NCBI RefSeq assembly: GCF_029109325.1
Contig: NZ_JAQKQJ010000006.1
Location: forward strand, 62,001-126,000
Reading direction: 5' to 3'
From: Nodosilinea sp. PGN35
GTDB lineage: Bacteria; Cyanobacteriota; Cyanobacteriia; Phormidesmidales; Phormidesmidaceae
Length of the DNA stretch: 64,000 bases
The position numbers and the translations under genes are program-made. The notes under the pieces are model-generated. The model did no database searches. It saw nothing but the letters and a program-made list of their open reading frames with translations, and was not told the DNA's origin. Positions 15,555-23,619 of the stretch are shown here, one piece after another; the stretch's first letter is position 1, and every line of letters starts with the position of its first letter.

Positions 15555-16055
15555 TCACCCCTGGCCCGCCGCTTCAATCTCAAGCTGTCCTACCATGCCG
15601 GCCTCGGCGTGGCCTGCGATCGCGCAGTGCAGCGCGTAGGTGCCGGGGCGCTCGGGCACAAACACCCACTCGGCGGTGGCCCCCGGCTTTAGCTCTAGCT
15701 CGTGGATTGCCCCCTTGACCTCTACCCCGCCCGCCTGCACTTTTTGAGTCCAGAGGCCGTCGGCAAAGTCTTTGGCGGTGAAATAGTGCTTTTCGGGGCT
15801 GGGGTTGTCGAGCACCAGGCGGTAGCGCTGGCCCGCTCTGAAGCTGAGCTGGTCGGGCTCAAACCGCAGGTCGCCCGCCACACTGCCCAGGTGAATGGCG
15901 ACGGTCTCTGGGGGGGCGGGGGAGGCGATCGCGCCGCTGGCTCCCAGCATCAAACCCAGGGCCATCACCAGCGCGATCGCGCCCAAACTCGCCCCCAACC
16001 TTGCCCAGCGCCGCTGTCGTCCCACCGGTTGCTGCCCCATCGCGCCTGTTCCCAT
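15555..16055 (-). CDS. Plastocyanin/azurin-like cupredoxin
   Basis: This 166-aa exported blue-copper-type protein has an N-terminal signal anchor (GAIALVMALGLMLGASGAIA, about residues 25-45). The cupredoxin domain follows, with the first His in EKHYFTAKDF and the cluster LHCAIAGHAEAGM, which supplies Cys, His and Met ligands with the spacing of type 1 copper sites. FVPERPGTYALHC is the usual strand before the Cys. It is shorter and more divergent than photosynthetic plastocyanin, so electron transfer or copper buffering in the periplasm or lumen is inferred. The next gene upstream (16064-16597) is 8 bp away on the same strand. Confidence 0.85.
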   Translation of the reverse strand: MGTGAMGQQPVGRQRRWARLGASLGAIALVMALGLMLGASGAIASPAPPETVAIHLGSVAGDLRFEPDQLSFRAGQRYRLVLDNPSPEKHYFTAKDFADGLWTQKVQAGGVEVKGAIHELELKPGATAEWVFVPERPGTYALHCAIAGHAEAGMVGQLEIEAAGQG

Positions 16056-16063
16056 ACCTGTCG

Positions 16064-16597
16064 CTACAAATACCCCAGAGGAAGACCGTCGGGGTACGCC
16101 GTTTTGAGAGATTCTACCGCACGCTGGGTAGTCGGCCCCATAATGCCGTCGATGGCCCCGCTGTATACCCCCACCCGCTTGAGGTAGGTCTGAAGCGCCT
16201 TGGTGCGGTGCTGCAAATCATTCCAGAAAGTATCTACCCAGGTTTGGCTGAGGGTACGCCGCAGCTTACTCTGCTGCTGGCGCAGGGCCTCTTCGGGCAG
16301 CAGCTGGAGGTGCTCGCTGACCCAGCCATCGGCCTCGTCTAGCCAAAAACTCAGCCAGGGGTCATCGACAGCCTGGTCTAAGATCGCGCCCAGTCGGGTT
16401 TCGTCAGGGGCCGACAGCTGGGGCTGAAGCGCCAGGGTGCAGTAGTCAATCAGCGTAGCGCGGTGCCGCCGTAGCGCCTGGCTGAGATCGTCGAGGGGAT
16501 TTTCTCCCTGACCCAGCAGGCGATCGACTAGGGTAGTGCCCAGGTCATCTGCCGTTAGGGGCTGGTCTAGGGGTGCCGTCGCGTGTTCTAAGGTCAT
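16064..16597 (-). CDS. Protein with C-terminal peptidoglycan-binding-like domain
   Basis: This protein of about 177 aa has an acidic helical N-terminal part and a C-terminal segment matching PG_binding_1: LQTYLKRVGVYSGAIDGIMG followed by PTTQRAVESLK. That is the usual 'L...G.Y.G.iDG..G..T..Av..fQ' pattern. There is no signal peptide, which is odd for a wall-binding protein; in cyanobacteria this module is also found in cytoplasmic or regulatory proteins. ATG 16597 (MTLEHATAPL) is preferred over a start at 16627. Only 8 bp separate it from the cupredoxin gene, implying co-transcription. It is divergent from the sigma-factor-like gene at 16929. Confidence 0.65.
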   Translation of the reverse strand: MTLEHATAPLDQPLTADDLGTTLVDRLLGQGENPLDDLSQALRRHRATLIDYCTLALQPQLSAPDETRLGAILDQAVDDPWLSFWLDEADGWVSEHLQLLPEEALRQQQSKLRRTLSQTWVDTFWNDLQHRTKALQTYLKRVGVYSGAIDGIMGPTTQRAVESLKTAYPDGLPLGYL

Positions 16598-16928
16598 ACT
16601 CCTCGCGTGCCTCCGCTGGGAAAGCAACTAAACAACTGGGGTGCCCAGGCTACCCCTGCCCTGGGCCAAAGGGCGCACCCGCCGCCGCCTGCTGCCCGCT
16701 GCTCAGGCAGGGGGGCTCTAACCAAACCAGACCCGCAGCCGGGGGCAACAGGGTCCGAAGATTGCTCCACCAGTATTAGTGACCTTTGCCCTCAGCTTGT
16801 GACAGGTCAGGGGCAAATTTATTTACAAACTGGTTTTCCACGCTATTTTCCGCAATTCAAATTGTCACAGTGGAGCAGTTTATATCACTTAAGAGTGAGT
16901 GATGCCGCTACCCAACGCCCTAGGGAAT
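16598..16928. other. Divergent intergenic region
   Basis: This 331-bp stretch holds the promoters of the divergent PG-binding-domain gene and the sigma-factor-like gene. The right half is A+T-rich. TTGTCA (16862-16867) followed by TATATC (16881-16886) is a candidate pair, but its spacing (13 bp) is too short for a standard promoter. No small gene is recognised. Confidence 0.35.
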
Positions 16929-17591
16929 ATGAGCCAATCTGACGACACCAGTGGTTTTAAAGAGTTCCGCCCCCTCGCCGATGCTCCAGCCCCAGACGTG
17001 TTCGATCAAGCGCTGAGTGAAATTCTTGGCAAAGACAATCCCCATGCCTACCCCATTTTGACGGCAATTCAGAGAACCCTCCAGCAGTACCACCTTGAGG
17101 CCCAGTTCGAAGCCCACGAAATTTTGCACGAGGCCTACCTGCGGGGCAAACGGAAGCTCCAGACCGGTGAGGTGATTCGCAACCCCTACGCCTGGCTAAA
17201 GGCCACAGCCTTTCACGTTATTTATGAACGCAAGCGCAAGCACCGGGCCAGTGCCACCGACCCCCAGGTGATGGAGGCGGTGCTGCCCGACTACCGACTG
17301 AATCTGATGCAGCAGCAGATGCTCAGCGAAGAGCTTGACCTGCTCTACCAGGCCCTGCACCGGCTGTACCAGGAGGACCCCACCGGCACCTGCCTGCTCT
17401 ACCTCCGCACCGTGCGCGGCTGGTCGTGGAGTCAGATCAGTGAATGGCTGGCCGCCGAGGGGCAGCCCGCCGCCAGGGCATCGGCTCTGCGGCAGCGGGC
17501 CTCGCGGGCCAAGCGCCGCCTGCACGATATCGTGTGGCACGCCACCAACCCATCGGCCCCACCGCCAACGCCGTTGCCCTGCGAACGCTAG
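16929..17591 (+). CDS. ECF-type sigma-70 family factor
   Basis: This 220-aa protein resembles small sigma-70 factors. Region 2 is at about residues 50-110 (FEAHEILHEAYLRGKRKLQ, NPYAWLKATAFHVIYERKRK), the latter being the -10-recognition helix pattern of ECF factors. Region 4 is at about 140-205, with SWSQISEWLAAEG and the helix ASALRQRASRAKRRLHDIVW. Such factors redirect RNA polymerase in response to envelope or redox stress. No adjacent anti-sigma gene is visible. The next gene on the strand encodes a DsbA-like oxidoreductase, 82 bp downstream, which hints at an envelope-redox role (inference). ATG 16929 is chosen over the upstream 16899 because it begins MSQSDDTSGFKEF. Confidence 0.75.
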   Translation: MSQSDDTSGFKEFRPLADAPAPDVFDQALSEILGKDNPHAYPILTAIQRTLQQYHLEAQFEAHEILHEAYLRGKRKLQTGEVIRNPYAWLKATAFHVIYERKRKHRASATDPQVMEAVLPDYRLNLMQQQMLSEELDLLYQALHRLYQEDPTGTCLLYLRTVRGWSWSQISEWLAAEGQPAARASALRQRASRAKRRLHDIVWHATNPSAPPPTPLPCER

Positions 17592-17673
17592 GCCCGGTTT
17601 GCGGTAAAAAAGCTGGCTAGGCTACCCCCAGAGCGGCATGATGGGGACAGCACTAGCACAGGAAAGGAAGCCC

Positions 17674-18387
17674 ATGGATAAGCTTTTGGCGCAGCTGCGC
17701 GGATCCAAACTGCTGCTGTGGGGCATCATCGGGGCGCTGCTGGTCGGGATGGCAATTCCCCTGCTGCTGCTGGTGCCCCGGCGCAACCAGGCGGGCCCGC
17801 CTGCTAGCCCCGAGGCCCACCAGGAAATTGTCACGGCGGTGATCACCTCCACCGATCGCGCCAGTTTGATTGGCTCCTCGCCCACTAAGGGCAACCCCAA
17901 CGCGCCCATCGTGCTGTTTAAGTTTTCCGATTTTCAGTGCCCCTACTGCACGGTGGCGGCGGGCTATATGAAAGAGTTTGTGGGCAACCACGAAGGCGAG
18001 ATGCTCTACGTCTACAAGCATTTTCCCCTCACCCAAATTCATCCGGAGGCGATGCCAGCGGCGAAGGCAGCCTGGGCCGCCCAGCAGCAGGGGCAGTTTT
18101 GGCTCTACCACGATGGCCTGTTTGTCAACCAAAACCGCCTGGGGGAAGATCTCTATATTGAGCTGGCCGAGGCCATGGGGCTCGATATGGAGCAGTTTAA
18201 CCGCGATCGCGCCAGTGCTGAGGCCACCGCCGCCATCGAGCAAGACCTAGCCCTGGCGGAGCGGCTTCAGCTCCAGGGCACGCCGTCTTTTGTTATGAAT
18301 GACCTGCTGATTCCCGGCGGTGCGCCTTTGCAGCTGTTTGAGGAGATCTTCAACCAGATCAACACGGCTATTCAAAGCCAGGGCTAA
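17674..18387 (+). CDS. DsbA-like thiol-disulfide oxidoreductase
   Basis: This 237-aa protein has an N-terminal membrane anchor (LLLWGIIGALLVGMAIPLLL, about residues 11-30) and a DsbA-type thioredoxin fold with the active site FSDFQCPYCTVAAGYM (CPYC near 90). An alpha-helical insertion contains KAAWAAQQQGQFWLYHDGLF, and the cis-proline loop is LQGTPSFVMND near 205. It likely forms or isomerises disulfides in the periplasm or lumen. Cyanobacterial relatives work with a VKOR-type oxidase, which is absent here. ATG 17674 follows an AGGAAAGGAAG ribosome-binding site, whereas the upstream ATGs at 17638 and 17641 lack one. It may be under control of the preceding sigma-like gene. Confidence 0.87.
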   Translation: MDKLLAQLRGSKLLLWGIIGALLVGMAIPLLLLVPRRNQAGPPASPEAHQEIVTAVITSTDRASLIGSSPTKGNPNAPIVLFKFSDFQCPYCTVAAGYMKEFVGNHEGEMLYVYKHFPLTQIHPEAMPAAKAAWAAQQQGQFWLYHDGLFVNQNRLGEDLYIELAEAMGLDMEQFNRDRASAEATAAIEQDLALAERLQLQGTPSFVMNDLLIPGGAPLQLFEEIFNQINTAIQSQG

Positions 18388-18858
18388 CCCGGTACCGCCC
18401 CAACCCGGTCGATCGACAGGTTGTTGCCTTAAGCAGTCCGCTGTCTCAGGGGCCGTCAACCCGCCCGAGCACCGCCGGAAGGCTATGCCAGTTATGTGTG
18501 CCAGTTGGGCCGCCTGCCCGCTAAACCGCCCTAGGGGCGGGGGGCTAGAGGGGTGGCGATCGCCCCTCAGCCGCTCTGCCAACACCGCAATCCCTTGTCA
18601 CGCAAGGGTTTGAGAAACTTGTAGCGGTTTGTAAACTGTTTGGCCAGTATCACCCACTACACAAAGTGTCATGGCCTCGCTCAGGGATACCCCGGCCCCA
18701 GCGCTACAACAGTGTCATGGCGAAAGCAAAGACAACTGCTTCCCCGCCATCCCCATCCCGACCTTAGGGCACTCAAGCAAACCGTTTTGGGCAAACCGCT
18801 GCGGATGGGCCTTCAGCACAACAGTCAACAACACACAGTTTGCATTTGGAGAATGACT
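18388..18858. other. Intergenic region upstream of the outer-membrane protein gene
   Basis: This 471-bp stretch contains a hairpin around a HIP1 site (GAGGGGTGGCGATCGCCCCTC near 18549-18569). It also has a direct repeat of AGTGTCATGGC at about 18665 and 18712. The last 150 bp presumably hold the promoter and a long leader of the outer-membrane protein gene. No coding frame is convincing. Confidence 0.4.
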
Positions 18859-19347
18859 ATGAAAACCCGTTCTATCGCTGCGATCGCCTTGGGTCTCACC
18901 GCCGCTTCTATGGCCGCTCTGCCCATGGCCGCTAATGCCCAACAGGCTCCCACCGACTACAACTACGTCGGGGCTGGTGTCGGCGTCGGCAACGTGGGCA
19001 ACAGCGACGTTGGCCTGTCTATCAACAGCAAAGTTACCGTAGCCGACAGTATCTCGGTACGTCCTGGGGCAATCAGCGACCTCAACTTCAGCGGCAACGG
19101 CGAAACCGTCTTTATGCTGCCCGTAACCTACGACTTCAACCCCGTCACCCCCAACGGTCGCCTACTGCCCTACCTGGGCGGTGGCATCTCGGTCACAACC
19201 CAGGGCTCTAACGCGGTTGGCCCCCTGGTTACCGGTGGCGTTGACTACCGTATCACCGACCGCGTTGTCGCCAATGGTGCGGTCAACTGGTCGCTCCACG
19301 GCAACAGCCGGGTCAATGGCACCGTGGGTCTGGGCTACACCTTCTAA
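18859..19347 (+). CDS. Small outer-membrane beta-barrel protein
   Basis: This 162-aa protein has a clear signal peptide (MKTRSIAAIALGLTAASMAA, cleavage near ANA-QQ) and a mature part of alternating beta strands rich in Gly, Asn and Thr: YNYVGAGVGVGNVGNSDVGL, LLPYLGGGISVTTQGSN, and the terminal strand VNGTVGLGYTF ending in phenylalanine, the usual outer-membrane insertion signal. Its size suggests an eight-stranded barrel like the OmpA/OmpW-like proteins. ATG 18859 sits 8 bases after GGAG; an ATG two codons earlier is too close to that site. A good terminator follows at 19381. Function is not known; a role as an outer-membrane structural protein or small channel is inferred. Confidence 0.85.
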   Translation: MKTRSIAAIALGLTAASMAALPMAANAQQAPTDYNYVGAGVGVGNVGNSDVGLSINSKVTVADSISVRPGAISDLNFSGNGETVFMLPVTYDFNPVTPNGRLLPYLGGGISVTTQGSNAVGPLVTGGVDYRITDRVVANGAVNWSLHGNSRVNGTVGLGYTF

Positions 19348-19380
19348 GCCCTAGCCTTCCTGTTCTAAACCAGCAATAGG

Positions 19381-19413
19381 GGATCGGCGGTACGTCCGTC
19401 GATCCTTTTTTTT
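19381..19413 (+). terminator. Intrinsic terminator of the barrel gene
   Basis: GGATCGGCGG (19381-19390) pairs with CCGTCGATCC (19396-19405), with one G-U wobble, around TACGT, and is followed by eight T residues. Confidence 0.92.
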
Positions 19414-19445
19414 CAGGTGGATTACAGTCCAACACTTTATCAACA

Positions 19446-19518
19446 TGGAGCTAAGCGGATTCGAACCGCTGACCCCTTGCATGCCATGCAAGTGCTCTAC
19501 CAGCTGAGCTATAGCCCC
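19446..19518 (-). tRNA. tRNA-Ala (GGC)
   Basis: Read on the minus strand, the 73-nt sequence has acceptor GGGGCTA/TAGCTCC (one G-U), D arm GCTCAGCTGGTAGAGC, anticodon stem CTTGC/GCAAG with loop ATGGCAT (anticodon GGC), and T arm GCGGTTCGAATCCGC. The discriminator is A and CCA is not encoded. Confidence 0.97.
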
Positions 19519-19673
19519 TTGTGCGCCAGCCCTTTCGCTGAGCGCATCAACCATAGTGACCTAAGGGGGGTACTGTCGTCAACCCCAAATTTTCCCTGAG
19601 TTTTATCCGATGGCAGCGGTGAAGGGCTGCCATCCGCGATAGAGTCAAAAAGACTGGTAGTGTTCACCCGGCA

Positions 19674-20756
19674 ATGGCAATGGTTTCTCCTGGTTCTTCG
19701 TCTCCCCCCGACGCCGATGCGGTGCAGGATGTTTTGCTGCGGCTGCGGCGCAAAGAGGGCACCTGGGTGACCTGGGCCCAGGGCTGCCAGGCGCTGCAAA
19801 AGGCGCGGTTTACCCCCCAGCAAATTTTTGAAGAAACTGGCTTTGAGCCCATCCATCAAAACCAGATTGTGGTGGCGGAGCAGGTCTATCAGTCGATTCT
19901 CAAGGTGGGGGTGGCGGAGGCGACGGTGGCCCACTTCACCGAGCGAGGCAGCGATGCCCTCTACGAGCTGCGGGTGCTCTCCCAGGGCGATCGCGCCACC
20001 ACCGCCGACTTTATCCTCCAGCACGGCCTCGACTCGGAGGAGGTGCGCGATCTGGTGAAGCCGATCAAAGAATATGCCTACCGCAAAGACAAGCCGGAGG
20101 GCTTTGGCGATGGGCCGGGGGATGCGATCGCCTACCATTTCTGGAAGCTGGCCCGCCAAAAAGACGATCTGGCCGACCGCTCGCGCCTGATTGCCCAGGG
20201 CCTGCGCTTTGCCACTAGCCCCACCGCCCGCCAGCAGATCGAAAAGCTGCTGACCGACTTTACGGTGGTCAAAGACCGTTCCGCCCCCCGACTGCCCCTC
20301 TACCGCCTCGAAACCGAAAGCGAGCTGCCGCGCATGATCCCCGTGGTGGGGCAGATGCCCTTGACGGTGGATGACCTGAAGGCGGTGCCCGTGGTGGTGG
20401 CACAAGAGCCCTTTAGCATGGTCAGCGCCAACGGGGCCAGCGCCTGGATTGCGGTGCCCGGCTGGCAGGTGATCTTTCGGGCCGAAGACCCGGTGGGCAT
20501 TCTCACTCAGTCGCGCCAGCTGCCCAACTACCCCAGCGACGGGGCCGACGAGACGGTGCTGGTGGTGGTCGATCGCAGCGATCGCACCTGGGATGACGAC
20601 GGCTACTTTCTCACCGCTGAGGACGACCAGCTGGCCCTAGTTTGGTCACCCAACCCCATTGAAACCCCCATTTTGGGCAAAATGATTCTCATTCTGCGGC
20701 CCAAGCGCATTTTGGATGAAAACTACAACCGCGAACTCTGGCAACTAGACGAATAG
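19674..20756 (+). CDS. raf1: RuBisCO accumulation factor 1
   Basis: Raf1 is a dimeric chaperone that binds folded RbcL after GroEL release and stabilises the L8 core for assembly of L8S8 RuBisCO in the cytoplasm or pre-carboxysome. The 360-aa length is normal. The N-terminal alpha domain contains GTWVTWAQGCQALQKARFTP and LRVLSQGDRATTADFILQH. A linker follows, and the C-terminal beta domain contains RLPLYRLETESELPRMIPVV and the final LRPKRILDENYNRELWQLDE. It begins 155 bp after tRNA-Ala. A 69-aa gene follows at 9 bp and is probably co-transcribed. RbcR, which may control RuBisCO genes, lies 18 kb away. Confidence 0.95.
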   Translation: MAMVSPGSSSPPDADAVQDVLLRLRRKEGTWVTWAQGCQALQKARFTPQQIFEETGFEPIHQNQIVVAEQVYQSILKVGVAEATVAHFTERGSDALYELRVLSQGDRATTADFILQHGLDSEEVRDLVKPIKEYAYRKDKPEGFGDGPGDAIAYHFWKLARQKDDLADRSRLIAQGLRFATSPTARQQIEKLLTDFTVVKDRSAPRLPLYRLETESELPRMIPVVGQMPLTVDDLKAVPVVVAQEPFSMVSANGASAWIAVPGWQVIFRAEDPVGILTQSRQLPNYPSDGADETVLVVVDRSDRTWDDDGYFLTAEDDQLALVWSPNPIETPILGKMILILRPKRILDENYNRELWQLDE

Positions 20757-20765
20757 GAGGATGCT

Positions 20766-20975
20766 ATGGGCCTGGAACGACGTTTATCTCGCGATATGTT
20801 CTTAAACACCGAAATCGTGGAGCTGCGGCAGATGTGCTTCACCCCCGGACGCGTGTTTGAGCCGGGCAAGTACATCGCGGGCGACCTGCCCGACACCGCC
20901 TTTGAAATGGGCCTGGTGGAGAAGCTGCCCCCGGTGCGCGGCAAGAGCGAGGAGATCGGGGATCCGCCGGAGTGA
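20766..20975 (+). CDS. Small conserved-looking protein downstream of raf1
   Basis: This 69-aa protein (MGLERRLSRDMFLNTEIVEL ... VEKLPPV) is acidic at its end and without membrane segments. A strong AGGAGG site (20756-20761) overlaps the raf1 stop codon and sits 4 bases before ATG 20766, so translation coupling with raf1 is likely. The segment FEPGKYIAGDLPDTAFEMGL reads like a small beta-strand module (as in KOW/SH3-like folds), but I do not recognise the family. Confidence 0.65.
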   Translation: MGLERRLSRDMFLNTEIVELRQMCFTPGRVFEPGKYIAGDLPDTAFEMGLVEKLPPVRGKSEEIGDPPE

Positions 20976-20979
20976 TGGG

Positions 20980-21085
20980 GTGATGGAGTAACGGAGTCAC
21001 GGGGTGACGGGATCTGTCCCCCTACTCCCCTACCTTCCCAATCTCCCCCACCCCCTACTCCATCACTCCTCTACTCCCCTCACCC
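20980..21085. repeat. Low-complexity imperfect inverted repeat
   Basis: The left part repeats TGATGGGGTGATGGAGTAACGG-like words and the right part is C-rich with CCCCTACTCC and CTCCATCACTCC, roughly complementary to the left. It would form a long imperfect hairpin after the raf1 operon. This resembles the simple intergenic repeats common in filamentous cyanobacteria. Confidence 0.6.
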
Positions 21086-21170
21086 CCCAAACTTTTGCGA
21101 CAACGTGCCCCAGGCTACAGCGGCTACCGTCTTCAGCCTCGACAACAGATCGTAGTATCTGTGGCTGTCC

Positions 21171-22910
21171 ATGGCCGTGACATCTCTAACTCCTCGGGAA
21201 CTGCCCTCCCCTCAGCGGCCCCAGATCCTGGTATGCGGGCTGGGGCGCACGGGGCTACGGATTTTTAGCCTGCTGCGGCAGCAGGGGGCGCGGGTGGTAG
21301 GCATTAGCTACCATCCCATGCCCGAGGTGGGGGGCGAGATTGTGGTAGGGGAACTGCGATCGCCCGTCACCCTGACGCAAGCGGGTATTCACCAGGCCCA
21401 TACCCTGGTGCTAGCCACCTCCGACGACGCCCTGAATCTGGCGATTCTGACCCAGGCGCGCATTCTCAACCCCAGCATTCGCATTGTCAACCGGCTGTTT
21501 AACATCAGCCTGGGGGAGCGCCTTGACCACACCCTGCCCCACCATATCAGCCTCAGCTCGGCGGCGCTGGCGGCACCGCTGTTTGCCTTTGCGGCACGGG
21601 GCAACCGGGCGATCGGGCAGCTGCGCCTGTTCGACCTCACCTGGCCCATGTACGAGGAGGTGATCGATGCCGGTCATCCCTGGCACGGCAAGCCGCTGAA
21701 AGCTCTGTGGGACAACCGATCCCAGCTATTGATTCACTACCATTCGGCCCGCCGCCCCATCGATCTGGTGACGGCGGTGGTGACGGGGGAGGTGTTGCAG
21801 GGGGGCGATCGCATCGTGGTCGCTACCCGCCCCCAGCAGCCCATCCTTAAATCTCGCCACGTCTCCCAGTTTTGGCAGCGGCTGCTGGTCACCCTCGACC
21901 ACGGTCGCCGCCGCGCCCGCGCCACCCTGCTGGTGATATTGGCGCTGCTGATCACCATTGGCCTGGCCACCTTCACCTACCTGTGGCACGACCTCAACAC
22001 CAGCTGGGTCGATGCCCTGTACTTTTCGGTGGGCATGATCACCGGGGCCGGGGGCCAAGAACAGGTGGCCGAAGACTCCTCCGCCAGCATCAAAGTCTTT
22101 ACTGCGGTGATGATGCTGGTGGGGGCGGGGGTAATTGGCATCTGCTACGCCCTGCTCAACGACTTTATCTTGGGATCCCACTTCCAGAGTCTGTGGAGCG
22201 TGGCCCGCATGCCCCGCCAGCACCACTACATCATCTGCGGGCTGGGGGGGGTGGGCTATCGCACCGCCATCCACCTGCACAAGACCGGCTATCGGGTAGC
22301 CGTAGTCGAGCAAGATGCCCACAACCGCTTTTTGCCTGCGGTCAAGGCGCTCAAAATCCCGGTCATCATCGCCGATGCCAACCTGACCTCTACCCTAGAA
22401 ACGGTGAATTTGGCCACGGCCCAGGCGCTGCTCGTCGTCACCAGCGACGACACGGTGAATTTAGAAATCGCCCTCACCGCCCGCAGCATTGGCCCCCAGG
22501 TGCCCGCCGTGGTGCGCATCTTCGACGCCGAGTTTGCCCAGCAGGTGCAGCAGGTGTTTGAGTTCGACCAGGTGCTCAGCCCCATGGACCTGGCTGCCCC
22601 CACTTTCGCCGCTGCGGCCCTGGGGGGCAGAATCCTCGGCAACGGCATGGCTGGGGATCTGCTGTGGGTGGCGATCGCCACCCTAATCACCCCCCACCAT
22701 CCGTTCTACAACCAGCCCATTCAGACCGTGGCCCAGACCGCCCAGCTGGTGCCGTTGTACATCGAGTCAGCCAAACGCACGCTCCACGGCCACGACCTAC
22801 TCGATGTCACCCTGGCCGAGGGCGACGTGCTCTATCTGACCATGCCCGCCAACCGACTAGATTGCCTGCAATACACCCCTACCGCTGTCACCGAGGAGCT
22901 AAGAGGGTGA
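21171..22910 (+). CDS. RCK-pore-RCK potassium-channel-like protein
   Basis: This 579-aa protein has two TrkA-N/RCK nucleotide-binding domains flanking a two-helix pore module. The first RCK domain starts at about residue 18 (QILVCGLGRTGLRIFSLLRQ). The pore module spans about 245-330 (LLVILALLITIGLATFTYLW, pore region ALYFSVGMITGAGGQE, then VMMLVGAGVIGICYALL). The second RCK domain starts at about 350 (YIICGLGGVGYRTAIHLHKT) and a TrkA-C-like region ends the protein. The general plan is that of NAD- or ion-gated K+ channels. Odd: the selectivity filter reads TGAGG instead of the canonical T-x-G-Y/F-G, so K+ selectivity is doubtful. The gene is transcribed alone. Confidence 0.85.
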   Translation: MAVTSLTPRELPSPQRPQILVCGLGRTGLRIFSLLRQQGARVVGISYHPMPEVGGEIVVGELRSPVTLTQAGIHQAHTLVLATSDDALNLAILTQARILNPSIRIVNRLFNISLGERLDHTLPHHISLSSAALAAPLFAFAARGNRAIGQLRLFDLTWPMYEEVIDAGHPWHGKPLKALWDNRSQLLIHYHSARRPIDLVTAVVTGEVLQGGDRIVVATRPQQPILKSRHVSQFWQRLLVTLDHGRRRARATLLVILALLITIGLATFTYLWHDLNTSWVDALYFSVGMITGAGGQEQVAEDSSASIKVFTAVMMLVGAGVIGICYALLNDFILGSHFQSLWSVARMPRQHHYIICGLGGVGYRTAIHLHKTGYRVAVVEQDAHNRFLPAVKALKIPVIIADANLTSTLETVNLATAQALLVVTSDDTVNLEIALTARSIGPQVPAVVRIFDAEFAQQVQQVFEFDQVLSPMDLAAPTFAAAALGGRILGNGMAGDLLWVAIATLITPHHPFYNQPIQTVAQTAQLVPLYIESAKRTLHGHDLLDVTLAEGDVLYLTMPANRLDCLQYTPTAVTEELRG

Positions 22911-22954
22911 TATGGAACAGATGGATGGAGCGCGATCGCCCAGTTTGGGCAATC

Positions 22955-23524
22955 TCAGCGACGGTTAAGCTGGAGCCAGCTCAAGATTTGCCCCGGGGTC
23001 AGGGATAATGACATCCCTGGTAAGACTGGCAGCCCAGCATCGTCAGGCCATTCTTCTGGCAAGCGATCGGGATGGTAAACCAACACTACCCGTTCTTCAG
23101 GATCAATGAGCCAGCCCAACTGCCCGCCGTGGCGCAGGCTGTGCAAAATATTGCGCGTCACCTTCATTTGGCTCTGCTGCGGAAAGAGAATCTCGACAAT
23201 CCAATTTGGGGCAATGCTGACGCCAGCGCTAGCGATCTCGCCGTTCTCATCAATGGGAATCAGGCCTTGCTCTAGCACAGCAATGTCTGGCACTATGGAG
23301 CGTCCGCCAACGGTACAGCGCAGTTCGGTAAAGGCTTCGTAGGGTGAATCAGCGGCATTATTGATAGCACTAACCAACCGCGATCGAATCCGACTGTGTT
23401 TTCCACCAGGCATTGGTTTTTGGGTAACTTCTCCCTGCACAAATTCCCAAGCTGGTGACTCCTCAATGGAGGGCAGGGTTAAGAACTGCTCTAGGGTCAA
23501 CCGTTGAGGTACGGCAACAGTCAT
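22955..23524 (-). CDS. Uma2-family (DUF820) putative endonuclease
   Basis: This 189-aa protein matches the Uma2 family, which is hugely expanded in cyanobacteria and has a PD-(D/E)xK nuclease-like fold. Seen: RLTLEQFLTLPSIEESPAWE at the N terminus, VVPDIAVLE-like text (GGRSIVPDIAVLEQG), PNWIVEILFPQQSQMKVTRN (motif with catalytic E) and GQLGWLIDPEERVVLVYHP. No biochemical role is established for the family. ATG 23524 (MTVAVPQRLT) is favoured; an in-frame start five codons upstream exists. It is convergent with the channel gene. Confidence 0.85.
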   Translation of the reverse strand: MTVAVPQRLTLEQFLTLPSIEESPAWEFVQGEVTQKPMPGGKHSRIRSRLVSAINNAADSPYEAFTELRCTVGGRSIVPDIAVLEQGLIPIDENGEIASAGVSIAPNWIVEILFPQQSQMKVTRNILHSLRHGGQLGWLIDPEERVVLVYHPDRLPEEWPDDAGLPVLPGMSLSLTPGQILSWLQLNRR

Positions 23525-23619
23525 GACGATGGCCCTCACTAACCGTTACCTGAATTGTAGCTTCCCGCCATCCTTGCCCTGACCCGCCGCTACAATATCC
23601 CCAGTAACTATCGACCACC

